Assembly (NCBI GenBank): GCA_964504595.1
Contig: CAZDEE010000005.1
Coordinates: 1 to 64,000 of the forward strand
From: CAG-826 sp964504595
GTDB lineage: Bacteria; Bacillota_I; Bacilli_A; RFN20; CAG-826
Direction of reading: 5' to 3'
Length of the DNA: 64,000 nucleotides
How positions within the stretch are numbered: the first letter of the stretch is position 1; every line of letters starts with the position of its first letter. The notes beneath the pieces were generated by a model. It did no database searches, was not told the origin of the DNA, and was given only the letters and a program-made list of their open reading frames with translations. Of this stretch, positions 35,092-44,423 are shown piece by piece. The position numbers were made by a program, and so were the translations under genes.

Positions 35092-35982
35092 ATGAGTGAT
35101 TTTGTTATTATTGCTGATTCTACATGTGATTTAAGTTCAGAGTTAAGAAAACAATATGATATTGATTATTTTAGAATGAGTGTGATTGTCGATAACAATC
35201 CTTTAATCGCATCATTGGATTATGATGAATTTTCAGTTAAAGATTTATATAATTGGATGAGAAATGGTAAAACTGTTACAACCGCACAAATAACTAACGA
35301 AGAATTTATTAGTAGATTTACAAAATATTTAGATGAAGGAAAAGATGTTTTATATATTGCTTGTTCATCAGGATTATCCGGATCATATAATGCTTCGTTA
35401 ATTATTAAAGATACGTTATTAAAAAAGTATCCATCAAGAAAAATATTCTGTATTGATTCTCTTAATGCTTGTATGGGACAAGGTCTTATTGCTATAAAAG
35501 CGGCTTCTTTAAGAAATGAAGGGGCAACCATTGATGAAGTTAGAGATATAATTGAATCTACAAAGTTGTGTTCAAATCAATTTTGTGCAACTGAAACATT
35601 AACATATCTTCATCGTGCGGGAAGAGTAAAAGGTTCAAAAGCCTTCTTTGGTAATTTATTTGGTATTAAACCAATTATTATTAGTGACGCTAAAGGAATT
35701 AATTTTGCTTTACCTGAAAAAGTAAAAGGTAGAAAAAAATCATTATTAGAAATTATTCGTTTAACAAAAGAGAATGGCGTTGATTTAGAAAATCAAATAT
35801 TATATGTCGTTCATGCTGATTGTGAAGAAGATGCTAAATTTGTTAAAGAAAAATTAATTAAAGAAGTTCATCCAAAAGATGTTTATATTGGAGTAATTGG
35901 ACCTATTATTGGTGCCTCAGTTGGTCCAGGAACAGTTGCTATTTATTCTTGGGGTAATAAAGTTACAACAAATGAAGATTAG
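35092..35982 (+). CDS. DegV-family fatty-acid-binding protein (FakB-like)
   Basis: 296 residues. The DegV pattern is plain: IIADSTCDLS at the N terminus, TTAQIT near residue 63, SSGLSGSYN near 92, and GAGTVAIYS-like VGPGTVAIY at the end. FakB proteins carry a fatty acid to be phosphorylated by FakA, whose gene lies at 38224. ACAGGAGGTT precedes the ATG. A TTGACA at 34970-34975 followed by the palindrome TCTACTgaaAGTAGA may be its control region. Ends at a strong terminator. Confidence 0.92.
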   Translation: MSDFVIIADSTCDLSSELRKQYDIDYFRMSVIVDNNPLIASLDYDEFSVKDLYNWMRNGKTVTTAQITNEEFISRFTKYLDEGKDVLYIACSSGLSGSYNASLIIKDTLLKKYPSRKIFCIDSLNACMGQGLIAIKAASLRNEGATIDEVRDIIESTKLCSNQFCATETLTYLHRAGRVKGSKAFFGNLFGIKPIIISDAKGINFALPEKVKGRKKSLLEIIRLTKENGVDLENQILYVVHADCEEDAKFVKEKLIKEVHPKDVYIGVIGPIIGASVGPGTVAIYSWGNKVTTNED

Positions 35983-36010
35983 TAAATAAAAAAGGATTAA
36001 ATGAAAAACT

Positions 36011-36040
36011 AGGAAATATTAGTTTTCCTGTTTTTTTTTT
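36011..36040 (+). terminator. terminator of the DegV gene
   Basis: AGGAAA/TTTCCT stem, seven-base loop, G, then ten T. Confidence 0.87.
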
Positions 36041-36119
36041 ATTCAGTAATAACTAGAATAAAAGAAATAAATAACAAAAAATCTAAAAAGGTATTATAAT
36101 ATCTAACGAGGTGTTTTTT

Positions 36120-37331
36120 ATGAAGTTAGAGCCAATTATTATTAGTTTATTAGACACTGATTTCTATAAGTTTAATATGAATCAGGTCATTTTCCATAAG
36201 CATACAGACGCAAATGGAATATACTATTTTAAATGTCGAAATGATAATATAGTTTTTAGTGATGAAATGGTTGAGGAAATTAATGCCCAAATTGATCATT
36301 TATGCACATTAAGATTTACAAAAAAAGAATTAGATTATTTAAGATCAATTAGATTTATTAAAGATGACTATGTTGAATTTTTAAGATTATGGCATCCTAT
36401 TAGAGATTATGTAAATTGCTATAAAGATGAAAATGGTATGCTTGTATGTATCGTTAAAGGCCCTTGCTTTTCCGCAATGCAATTTGAGATATATTTATTA
36501 GAAATAATTAATGAAGTATATTTTAGAATGAAATACGATTACGAAGAATTGGTTTTATCCGCAAAAGAAAGATTAGAAGAAAAAATTAATAAAATGAATA
36601 ATGGTACATATACTTTTTCTTTTGCAGAGTTTGGTTGCCGAAGAAGATTGTCTAGAGAATGGCAAGATTATGTTGTTCAACAATTTATAACCCGTACTAA
36701 ATTATGTAAAGGAACTTCTAATGTTTATTTAGCAATGAAATATGGAGTGACTCCAATTGGCACCTACGCTCATGAATTTGTCCAAATGTATCAAGGATTT
36801 CCATCACTTCCTTTAGCGTATACTAATCACTATGCTTTAAAAGATTGGCTAGATGAATATCAAGGTGATAATGGTATTGCTTTGACCGATACTTTGACAA
36901 CTGATCTATTTTTATTAGATTTTGATTTACTTCATGCAAGTTCATATAAAGGTGTTAGACACGATTCAGGGGATCCGTTTGAATGGGGAGAAAAAATCAT
37001 TGCGCATTATGAAAAATTAGGTATTGATCCAAAATCTAAATCTTTATTATTCAGTGATAGTTTAGATTTTGATAAAGCACAAAAATTATATGATTATTTC
37101 AAAGATAGAATTAAAGTTACCTTTGGAATTGGTACATTTGTTTCTAACGACACTAAAGAAACCCCATTAAATATTGTAATTAAATTACAATCTATTAATG
37201 GTAGACCAGTAGCTAAATTATCCGATGTTAAAGGTAAAACAATGTGCATGGATGAAGATTATTTAGAATATTTAACTAGAGCGGTTGAATATCGAATTAA
37301 TGAAGAAAAGTTATTAAATGGTAATAAGTAA
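36120..37331 (+). CDS. pncB: nicotinate phosphoribosyltransferase
   Basis: 403 residues. It makes nicotinate mononucleotide from nicotinate and PRPP (NAD salvage). Family marks are LLDTDFYKFNM at the start, the central FGCRRRLS segment, GTYAHEF with the catalytic His region, and VRHDSGDP for phosphoribosyl binding. The GTG at 36111 is part of the GAGGTG ribosome site, so the ATG at 36120 was chosen. With the nicotinamidase-like gene at 881 it forms a plausible salvage route. It ends at a bidirectional terminator. Confidence 0.95.
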   Translation: MKLEPIIISLLDTDFYKFNMNQVIFHKHTDANGIYYFKCRNDNIVFSDEMVEEINAQIDHLCTLRFTKKELDYLRSIRFIKDDYVEFLRLWHPIRDYVNCYKDENGMLVCIVKGPCFSAMQFEIYLLEIINEVYFRMKYDYEELVLSAKERLEEKINKMNNGTYTFSFAEFGCRRRLSREWQDYVVQQFITRTKLCKGTSNVYLAMKYGVTPIGTYAHEFVQMYQGFPSLPLAYTNHYALKDWLDEYQGDNGIALTDTLTTDLFLLDFDLLHASSYKGVRHDSGDPFEWGEKIIAHYEKLGIDPKSKSLLFSDSLDFDKAQKLYDYFKDRIKVTFGIGTFVSNDTKETPLNIVIKLQSINGRPVAKLSDVKGKTMCMDEDYLEYLTRAVEYRINEEKLLNGNK

Positions 37332-37333
37332 AC

Positions 37334-37362
37334 AAAAAAAGAATCAGCACGATTCTTTTTTA
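37334..37362. terminator. bidirectional terminator between pncB and the XRE gene
   Basis: AAAAAAGAATC/GATTCTTTTTT stem with the loop AGCAC. T runs on both strands. Confidence 0.9.
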
Positions 37363-37950
37363 TTTTATTTTAATAATTCTAGACCAAACAAAGATGGCTA
37401 TTTGAGCTGGTATTCCGACAACAAAGATCAAAAACATATTATATGTTGTAAGAAGTTCGACAAATAAACTAGTTAAAAATGTCCAAAGTAAAATACTAAG
37501 AATTATGGCTTGAAATCTCCTAGACTTTTTTCTATATGCTATTTCAATGACTAATGCTGTTGCAGGCAATCCCCACAAAAATAATTCTAAATGAACATCA
37601 CCTTTGATTAAAATTAAATAAGTAAAAACAACGCTTATTATTGTCCAAACAACTGTGGCCATTAAAATAGTTGTACATAATAAGTTTTTATTTTTTACTT
37701 TTTCTGGAATATATTTTTGTCTATTTGCAATGCTATCTTTATGAAATAAAAAATCAATGGTGACATTAAAATAAGAGGCGATTTTCAATAAAACTTCTGC
37801 TTCTGGAATAGCTTCACCACGTTCCCATTTAGAAATTGCTTTTGGACTGTAATTTAAATAATCTGCGAGTGTTTGTTGGGTAATGTTTTGTTCTTTTCTT
37901 AAATGAGCAAGATTTTCACCGAATATTTGTTTTACATTTTGATTTTCCAT
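37360..37950 (-). CDS. XRE-family regulator with C-terminal membrane helices
   Basis: 196 residues. A helix-turn-helix of the Cro/C1 type covers about 8-63 (LRKEQNITQQTLADYLNYSPKAISKWERGEAIP). Four hydrophobic segments fill about 88-190, with a short basic loop. Membrane-anchored XRE proteins of this kind are common in Bacillota; the signal sensed is unknown. GTGAGG precedes the ATG by nine bases. It stands alone, convergent with pncB and divergent from the FakA-like gene. The 273-bp gap 37951-38223 is AT-rich with an imperfect GGTATT...AATAC repeat at about 37992-38012. Confidence 0.86.
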   Translation of the reverse strand: MENQNVKQIFGENLAHLRKEQNITQQTLADYLNYSPKAISKWERGEAIPEAEVLLKIASYFNVTIDFLFHKDSIANRQKYIPEKVKNKNLLCTTILMATVVWTIISVVFTYLILIKGDVHLELFLWGLPATALVIEIAYRKKSRRFQAIILSILLWTFLTSLFVELLTTYNMFLIFVVGIPAQIAIFVWSRIIKIK

Positions 37951-38223
37951 TTATTAAAACCTCACTTTATAAAAATATTGCTTAATCATTGCGGTATTGT
38001 AATAATACTACCACAAATTAATTTATTTAGTGACAGAAATTATCTAAAAAAATTAAATTCTATTATCAGTAGACATTAAAAAATAAGTTTCTACTTTAAA
38101 ATCACACAGTAGATTTACTTGTAAATGGTGATATGGTAGAGTTATTTTGTCTTGATATGTAAGGCATATGTTATTTAAATAGTTATATACAGTTTTATTG
38201 TAGTAAAGAAAAGGTGATTTAAT

Positions 38224-39573
38224 ATGTCGACAAATGTATTAGATGGAGAGGCTTTTAAAAAGCTTTTATCTAATGGAACACAGTATTTATATAACGATAT
38301 TGATAGAATTAATGCCCTTAATGTTTTTCCAGTACCTGATGGAGATACAGGAACAAATATGTATTTAACTATCAGTGGTGGAGTAAAAGAAATAAATACA
38401 TTAAATGAAAATCATATCGGAAAATTACTTAAAGCCTTAGCTAGATCGATGACTATGTCCGCAAGAGGTAATTCTGGGGTTATTTTATCGCAGTTTTTTA
38501 AAGGAATGTCCACTTATCTTTTAGATAAAGAAGTAGCTAATGCTCAAGATTTAATAAAATCATTTGCAAGTGGAGCAGAACGCGCTTATAAGGTCGTTCA
38601 AAAACCAACAGAAGGAACGATGCTTACTGTTATGAGAGAAGCATCAGAATATGTAAATGAACATGAATCCTTATATAGTAGTATCGATGATGTTTTATTA
38701 GATTATATTAAAGCGGCACATGAAAGTTTAAATCATACTCCTGATTTGCTTCCAGTTTTAAAAGAGGCAGGAGTAATTGATTCAGGTGGAGCAGGATTTG
38801 CTTTAATATTTGAAGGTATGCTATTAGCATTAAATGGTACTGTTTTAAAATTTGATGAAGTTGAGACTACTCATGATGAAAAAGAAAAAGTTACAGATAT
38901 TATTACTAAAGAATATGCTGTAGTTGCAGTTTCTCCTAGTGAAGGCATTTCTGAATTACTAACAAGTTTAGAATGTGATGTTATTATTAGTGGTGGTCAA
39001 ACAATGAATCCATCAAGTAATGAGTTTATAAAAGCTTTTAAAAAATTAAAAGCGGACTATATTTATGTATTTCCAAATAATAAGAATATCTTTATGTCTG
39101 CGGTTCAAGCAAGTGAAATATATAACGAATCAAAGATTATTATTATTCCAACAAAGTCAGTTGCTCAATGTTATAGTGCATTAACAATGTTAGATTATTC
39201 ATCTTGCAATTATCAAGTTATTAAAGATAATTTTATGAACGCAATTGATAATGTTGTTTATGGCTCTATAACTTATGCAATTAGAGATTCTAAAATAGAT
39301 GACATTATTATTCATAAAAATGATTGTTTATCTATTGTTAATGATAGAATTGTTTCTAGTTCTAGCGATAAGATTACTGCATTAGCTAGTATTATTTCTA
39401 AAATAGATGATATTGAAGATAAATCGGTTATTTCATTAATTTATGGAAAAGATATTAATGAAGAAGAAGTAAACAAAATTAAAGATTATATACGCACGAA
39501 CGCCGCAAATTTAGAAATTGTTGAAATCAATGGTGGACAAGAAGTATATTCTATTATTATTGCTATAGAATAA
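38224..39573 (+). CDS. fatty acid kinase FakA-like protein lacking the central domain
   Basis: 449 residues against about 550 in typical FakA/YloV. The N-terminal DAK2 kinase domain (1-205) has PVPDGDTGTNM (metal and ATP site), ARGNSGVILSQ, EGTM and DSGGAGF. The C-terminal FakA_C part starts at about 228 (EYAVVAVSPSEGISELL, IISGGQTMNPSS, FPNNKNI). The linker domain of about 100 residues normally between them is reduced to about 20 acidic residues. The enzyme phosphorylates FakB-bound fatty acid; the DegV gene at 35092 is a likely partner. AAAGGTGATTT precedes the ATG. Confidence 0.9.
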   Translation: MSTNVLDGEAFKKLLSNGTQYLYNDIDRINALNVFPVPDGDTGTNMYLTISGGVKEINTLNENHIGKLLKALARSMTMSARGNSGVILSQFFKGMSTYLLDKEVANAQDLIKSFASGAERAYKVVQKPTEGTMLTVMREASEYVNEHESLYSSIDDVLLDYIKAAHESLNHTPDLLPVLKEAGVIDSGGAGFALIFEGMLLALNGTVLKFDEVETTHDEKEKVTDIITKEYAVVAVSPSEGISELLTSLECDVIISGGQTMNPSSNEFIKAFKKLKADYIYVFPNNKNIFMSAVQASEIYNESKIIIIPTKSVAQCYSALTMLDYSSCNYQVIKDNFMNAIDNVVYGSITYAIRDSKIDDIIIHKNDCLSIVNDRIVSSSSDKITALASIISKIDDIEDKSVISLIYGKDINEEEVNKIKDYIRTNAANLEIVEINGGQEVYSIIIAIE

Positions 39574-39631
39574 TTATGGAATAATATTTTTAAAACTGAT
39601 AAAATATTTAGTAATTAAAAGGAGATTTTAT

Positions 39632-40339
39632 ATGAAAAAAAGTAAATGGCCATATCGTGGCTATCATCCTATTTTCCATTTTTTCAGACCTATTTTTGCT
39701 TTATTTTTTCCAAAAATAGAGATTATTTGCCTTCCAGATCATATTGAAGAGTTAGCTATTTATTTAGGAAATCATTCTGCAAAAAGTGGACCAATGACTT
39801 ATGAGTTATATTTTCCTAATTATTATATTCCTTGGGGCGCTCATCAAATGCTTGGAAATTATAAATCACGTTTTACATATTTAAGAGATACATTTTATAT
39901 TCAAAAGCAACATTTGGGAAAATTTAGAGCTTCCTTAAAAGCGGGATTTGAGGCTATGTTTTCTAAACTTATTTATAAAGGAATGCGTTTTATTGGTACT
40001 TACCAAGATCAACGAATGATGGAGACAATTAAAACTTCGGTTAAACTATTAGAAGAAGGTAATGCAATTATGCTTTTCCCAGAAGATTCTACTGAAGGAT
40101 ATAAAGAAATATTAAGTGGATTTTTTTCAGGTTTTGTGATGCTAGCGGATCGTTATTATAAGAAGCATAATATTGATTTACCAGTTTATCCTATTTATTA
40201 TAGTCGAAAGAAGAAAAAACTTATTATCGGCCATCCCTTATATGTTCAAGATTTTGTAAAACAAGGATTAGATCGATATCAAATTGCGGATGAATTTTGT
40301 AAGGCTATGAATCAACTTTATTATGATTATGTTCAATAG
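39632..40339 (+). CDS. PlsC-like lysophospholipid acyltransferase family protein
   Basis: 235 residues. It has the NH of the catalytic box in YLGNHSAKSGPMTYE, but no Asp four residues after the His. LFPEDSTEGYKE stands for the FPEGTR motif, as in a distinct subgroup of acyltransferases. A hydrophobic stretch at 12-27 may bind the membrane. AAAAGGAG precedes the ATG. It lies 58 bases after the FakA-like gene, which fits a route from external fatty acid to acyl phosphate to phospholipid (inference). Confidence 0.75.
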   Translation: MKKSKWPYRGYHPIFHFFRPIFALFFPKIEIICLPDHIEELAIYLGNHSAKSGPMTYELYFPNYYIPWGAHQMLGNYKSRFTYLRDTFYIQKQHLGKFRASLKAGFEAMFSKLIYKGMRFIGTYQDQRMMETIKTSVKLLEEGNAIMLFPEDSTEGYKEILSGFFSGFVMLADRYYKKHNIDLPVYPIYYSRKKKKLIIGHPLYVQDFVKQGLDRYQIADEFCKAMNQLYYDYVQ

Positions 40340-40442
40340 AGAGTTATGTATTTAGCTACATGCTCTTTTTTTATTATGGAAATTAAAGATAAATTATTAA
40401 GAATTATCTTATTTAAAAAAAAGAAAAGCGTTTCACTTTTAT

Positions 40443-40461
40443 TATACCCCATAAGGGTATA
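40443..40461. promoter_or_regulatory. CsoR operator upstream of the copper operon
   Basis: TATACCC-CATAA-GGGTATA, an inverted repeat with a C/G core of the CsoR type. It overlaps a TATAAT at 40460-40465 and lies 26 bases before csoR, which fits autorepression relieved by Cu(I). Confidence 0.82.
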
Positions 40462-40486
40462 TAATAAATGTCGAGGAGATGAAATT

Positions 40487-40774
40487 ATGGAATGCTGTAA
40501 TAAGATAAAAGTTAGAAGTGAAGAAGAAAAGAAACTTTTAACAACAAGAATGAACAAAGTAATTGGGCAAATGAATGGAATTAAAAAAATGATTCAAGAA
40601 GATCGTTACTGTGATGATATTTTAATTCAATTATCCGCGGCGGAAAAAGCAATTAGAAGCGTTTCTAATTTACTTTTAGAATCACATATGCATAGTTGTC
40701 TAATAGAAAATATTGAAAATGGGAATTATGATATTGTTGATGATGTTATTGATTTAATTAAGAGGTTCCAATAA
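40487..40774 (+). CDS. csoR: copper-sensing repressor
   Basis: 95 residues. All-helical CsoR fold with the Cu(I) ligands Cys42, His67 and Cys71. Their spacing of 25 and 4 matches the known Cys-His-Cys site. The frame opens far upstream, but GAGGAGATGAAATT places the start at 40487. An additional CC pair at 3-4 is unusual. It binds the operator at 40443-40461 (inference from family). Its last base overlaps the copA start (ATAATG), so the two are coupled. Confidence 0.93.
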   Translation: MECCNKIKVRSEEEKKLLTTRMNKVIGQMNGIKKMIQEDRYCDDILIQLSAAEKAIRSVSNLLLESHMHSCLIENIENGNYDIVDDVIDLIKRFQ

Positions 40775-43254
40775 TGAAAGAAAAGTTTTTAGTTGAAGGA
40801 ATGACATGTGCGGCATGTCAAAGTCATGTTCAAAAAGCAGTTTCAAAAGTTGATGGAGTAATTGAAGCGAATGTTAATCTTCTTTCTAATTCAATGGAAG
40901 TAGAATGGGATGAGAATATTTGTTCTGCAAGTGTGATTGAAGAAGCAGTAAAAAAAGCGGGTTATAAAGCTTTCTTGTTTAAGAATAGAAAAGATGAAAA
41001 AAAGAAAGATAAAAAGTTAATAGAATTAATTGTTAGCTTTGCTTTTCTTTTAATCTTGATGTATTTATCAATGGGACATATGATAAATCTTCCATTACCA
41101 TCTTTCTTAAGTGGATTAGAAAACGCAACTTGGCATGCTTTAAGTCAATTGCTATGTGTTATTCCAATTATTATTATTTATCGACGATACTATATTTCGG
41201 GTTTTTCAAAATTATTTAAAGGAAAACCTAACATGGATTCTTTAATAGCTTTAGGATCCTGTGCATCATTGATTTATGGTCTTGTAGCGATTGTTAGAAT
41301 GTATATGGGATTAAAAACTAATGATATTGAGTTAGTGAAGCATTATCATGAAAATCTATATTTTGAATCAGCAGGAATGATTCTAACTTTAGTTTCATTA
41401 GGTAAGTATTTTGAAAGTTTATCTAAGAAAAAGACAACATCTGCAATTGAAAAATTAATGGATTTAGCACCTAAAACAGCAAGAATAATTGAAAATGAAA
41501 AGGAAAAGATTGTTCGTGTTGAGGAAGTTAAAATCGGTGATGTTGTTTTAGTAAAAAAAGGTGAAGCAGTACCAGTAGATGGAATTATTATTAAAGGATC
41601 AGCTTCATTTGATCAATCGACTTTAACAGGCGAAAGTATTCCAGTTTATAAAGAAGTAAAAGAAGAAGTATTATCTTCTTCAATAATAACTGCGGGTATT
41701 GTATATATTAAGGCTACTAAAGTTGGTGAAGATACTTCGATTGCTTCAATTATTAGACTTGTTGATGAGGCTAGCAATTCGAAAGCCCCTATTTCAAAGT
41801 TGGTTGACAAAATATCAAGTATTTTTGTTCCAGTGATAATGATGATTGCTGTAATTACTTTGGTAGTAAATCTATTGTTTAAGAATTCATTTGAAGAATC
41901 ATTTAATTTTGCTATTTCTGTCTTAGTTATCGCTTGTCCATGTGCTTTAGGTTTAGCAACTCCAGTTGCGATTATGGTTGGTACTGGTAAAGGAGCGGAA
42001 CATGGTATTTTATTTAAGAATGCCGAAATATTAGAAAAAGCTCATTCTATAAAGACCGTTGTTTTAGATAAAACAGGAACAATAACCGAAGGTAAGCCTG
42101 AAGTAGTCGAAGTTATACATTATAAAAAAGAGATTGATATTGTTTCTATTGCTTATTCTTTAGAAAAATTATCTGAACATCCTCTTGCTCTAGCGGTTGT
42201 TAGTTATGGAGAAAAGGAAAAAGCAATGCAACTTGAAGTAGAGGATTTTATTTCTCTTGATGGTGTAGGGCTAAAAGGAATAATTGATAAAAGTACATTT
42301 GTTATAGGAAATGAAAGAGTCCTGGATTTAATTGATGATAAATGTAATAAAGATAATATAAGAAATGATATTAATAGATTATCATCGTTAGGAAATACAC
42401 CAATTATTATGATTAGTGAGAATGATGTTGTTGGTATTTTTGCAATTAAAGATAAAGTTAAATTAGGTGCAGTTGCGGCGATTAAAAAATTAAAGAATAA
42501 GGGCATTAAGGTCATAATGCTAACAGGCGATAACAAGATAACTGCAGAAAAGATTGCTCAGGAAGTTGGCGTTGATCAGGTTGTTGCGGAAGTATATCCA
42601 ACAGATAAGCAAGATGTAATTAATTCATTAAAGAAAGATGATAAAAATCTTGTTGCAATGGTTGGAGATGGTGTTAACGACGCTTTGGCGCTTATCACCG
42701 CGGATTTAGGTGTTTCATTAGGCAACGCTACAGATATTGCAATTGAATCGAGTGATATTATTTTATTAAAAAATGACTTGAATGATATTGTTACGATGAT
42801 TGATTTAAGTAAAAGAGTTCTATCGGTTATTAAGGGCAATTTGTTCTGGGCATTTATTTATAACTGTATTGGAGTGGTCTTGGCAACCGGATTATTCTAT
42901 TCATCATTTGGTATTAGATTAAATCCGATGATTGGATCATTGGCAATGAGCTTTTCAAGCGTTTTTGTTGTTTTAAATGCTTTAACTATTTACTTATTTA
43001 AAATAAAAACAGAAAAAGAAGAAACTATAATAATGAAGGAGGAAACGAAAATGAAAGAGATAATTATTAATGTTAATGGAATGATGTGTAATCATTGTAA
43101 AGCACATGTTGAAAATGCCTTACTTGAAGTAGAAGGAGTTATCGAAGCAAATGCATCATTAGAAGAAAAGAACGTCACTATAAAATATAATGGTGATATT
43201 AATCGTAATGTATTTATTTCTGTGATTATGAATGCGGGATATGAGGCAAAATAA
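40774..43254 (+). CDS. copA: Cu(I)-exporting P1B ATPase with C-terminal CopZ-like domain
   Basis: 826 residues. The N-terminal metal-binding domain has MTCAAC, eight membrane helices follow, the CPC motif is at Cys388-Cys390, the phosphorylation site DKTGT starts at Asp432, and GDGVNDALAL follows. After the last helix a short Glu/Lys stretch runs in frame into a whole CopZ-type domain (from Met760, with MMCNHC). AAGGAGG lies at 43036-43042, eight bases before the ATG at 43051. A free CopZ could therefore be made from the same mRNA. A nearly identical free copZ gene follows at 44439. Confidence 0.93.
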   Translation: MKEKFLVEGMTCAACQSHVQKAVSKVDGVIEANVNLLSNSMEVEWDENICSASVIEEAVKKAGYKAFLFKNRKDEKKKDKKLIELIVSFAFLLILMYLSMGHMINLPLPSFLSGLENATWHALSQLLCVIPIIIIYRRYYISGFSKLFKGKPNMDSLIALGSCASLIYGLVAIVRMYMGLKTNDIELVKHYHENLYFESAGMILTLVSLGKYFESLSKKKTTSAIEKLMDLAPKTARIIENEKEKIVRVEEVKIGDVVLVKKGEAVPVDGIIIKGSASFDQSTLTGESIPVYKEVKEEVLSSSIITAGIVYIKATKVGEDTSIASIIRLVDEASNSKAPISKLVDKISSIFVPVIMMIAVITLVVNLLFKNSFEESFNFAISVLVIACPCALGLATPVAIMVGTGKGAEHGILFKNAEILEKAHSIKTVVLDKTGTITEGKPEVVEVIHYKKEIDIVSIAYSLEKLSEHPLALAVVSYGEKEKAMQLEVEDFISLDGVGLKGIIDKSTFVIGNERVLDLIDDKCNKDNIRNDINRLSSLGNTPIIMISENDVVGIFAIKDKVKLGAVAAIKKLKNKGIKVIMLTGDNKITAEKIAQEVGVDQVVAEVYPTDKQDVINSLKKDDKNLVAMVGDGVNDALALITADLGVSLGNATDIAIESSDIILLKNDLNDIVTMIDLSKRVLSVIKGNLFWAFIYNCIGVVLATGLFYSSFGIRLNPMIGSLAMSFSSVFVVLNALTIYLFKIKTEKEETIIMKEETKMKEIIINVNGMMCNHCKAHVENALLEVEGVIEANASLEEKNVTIKYNGDINRNVFISVIMNAGYEAK

Positions 43255-43255
43255 T
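43036..43255 (+). repeat. copy 1 of a 220-bp copZ duplication (inside copA)
   Basis: Matches 44424-44643 over 220 bases with about five differences, including the ribosome site AAGGAGG and the CopZ frame. Residues N-V...V in the fused copy are D-E...A in the free copy. Confidence 0.93.
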
Positions 43256-43375
43256 AGGTGTATTTAAGTAAAAAATAAAATAAAAATATTTTTTTGCGTT
43301 TAATTTGAAAAAAGTTTGAGACTACGCTCTCTTTTCTTCTTTTATAATATGAGTATATATTATTGGAGGAAAAGA

Positions 43376-44368
43376 ATGGCGAATATTACAAAGTATAATA
43401 ATGATTTTCAAAGTATTATAAGAATAATTGAACAATCAAAAGCACGTGCGATTAGGGCTGTTAATAGTGAAATGATTGAAATGTATTGGCAGATTGGAAA
43501 ATTTATTATTGAAAAGGCTGAAACGGATGGCTGGGGGAAAAGTGTGGTACAAGAATTTTCAGCTTTTTTAAAGCAAACTTATTTAAATTCAAGTGGGTTT
43601 TCATCGCAAAATATATGGAGAATGAAGCAATTTTATGAGACATATAAGAATAATAAAAAACTCTCACCACTGGTGAGAGAAATTACTTGGTCAAATAATT
43701 TAATAATTATGGCAAAATGTAAAACTTATGAAGAAAAAGAATTTTATTTAAAAAATACTATTGATCATTGTTATGGGAAGAGAGAACTTGAACGACAAAT
43801 AGATAGTATGTTATATGAAAGAACAATGATTTTTTCATTAAAGAGTAGTGATTTAATAAAAAAGCATCCAGTAGTTAGTATTTTTCGTGATACGTATATT
43901 CTTGAGTTTTTAGATATTCCTAGCGATTATAAGGAAAAAGACCTACGTAAATCTATTATTAGAAATTTAAAACAATTTATTTTAGAATTTGGAAAAGATT
44001 TTACATTTATAGGTGAAGAATATCGCATACAAGTTGGAAATATAGATTTTTTTATCGATCTTCTTTTTTATAATCGGGCACTTTCTTGCCTTGTTACAGT
44101 TGAATTAAAGATTGGAAAATTTAAGATAGAACATTTAGGACAACTCAATTTCTATTTAGAAATATTGAATAAGAATGTGAAAAAACAAAATGAGAATCCA
44201 AGTGTAGGATTAATTCTTTATACATATAAAGATGATATGGTTGTAGAATATGCTTTGAGTAATAATCTTTCTCCAGCTATGGTGGCCGATTATTCGTTAA
44301 AGCTCCCTGATAAAAAATTATTAAAAGAGAAATTACGAGAGTTTTCAAAGCTTACTAATAGGAATTGA
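43376..44368 (+). CDS. YhcG-family (DUF1016) PD-(D/E)XK nuclease-like protein
   Basis: 330 residues. An N-terminal DUF1016 helical domain (MYWQIGKFI, WRMKQFYETY, WSNNLIIMAKC) is followed by a PDDEXK domain (about 195-330) with the catalytic-type pair in IDFFIDLLFYN and VELKIGKF. Such proteins are found in defence and mobile regions and may cut or bind DNA. GGAGGAAAAGA precedes the ATG at 43376; the frame's earlier opening at 43316 has no site. The gene lies between two copies of copZ and inside a copper operon, so it looks inserted. It has its own TATAAT at 43342-43347. Confidence 0.9.
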   Translation: MANITKYNNDFQSIIRIIEQSKARAIRAVNSEMIEMYWQIGKFIIEKAETDGWGKSVVQEFSAFLKQTYLNSSGFSSQNIWRMKQFYETYKNNKKLSPLVREITWSNNLIIMAKCKTYEEKEFYLKNTIDHCYGKRELERQIDSMLYERTMIFSLKSSDLIKKHPVVSIFRDTYILEFLDIPSDYKEKDLRKSIIRNLKQFILEFGKDFTFIGEEYRIQVGNIDFFIDLLFYNRALSCLVTVELKIGKFKIEHLGQLNFYLEILNKNVKKQNENPSVGLILYTYKDDMVVEYALSNNLSPAMVADYSLKLPDKKLLKEKLREFSKLTNRN

Positions 44369-44423
44369 TGAAGTCTCACTTTGTTAAGTATTTATTTGTA
44401 TTAGAATAAAATAATAAGTTGAT

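Noticed and set aside
40346..40486. Longer N terminus for CsoR
   Set aside because: The extension would run through the operator and promoter; GAGGAG supports the start at 40487 and the shorter protein matches CsoR length.
43255..44423. Insertion sequence between the copZ copies
   Set aside because: The only gene is YhcG-like with no transposase, and the border repeats are imperfect. It is kept as an inserted gene, not an insertion sequence.
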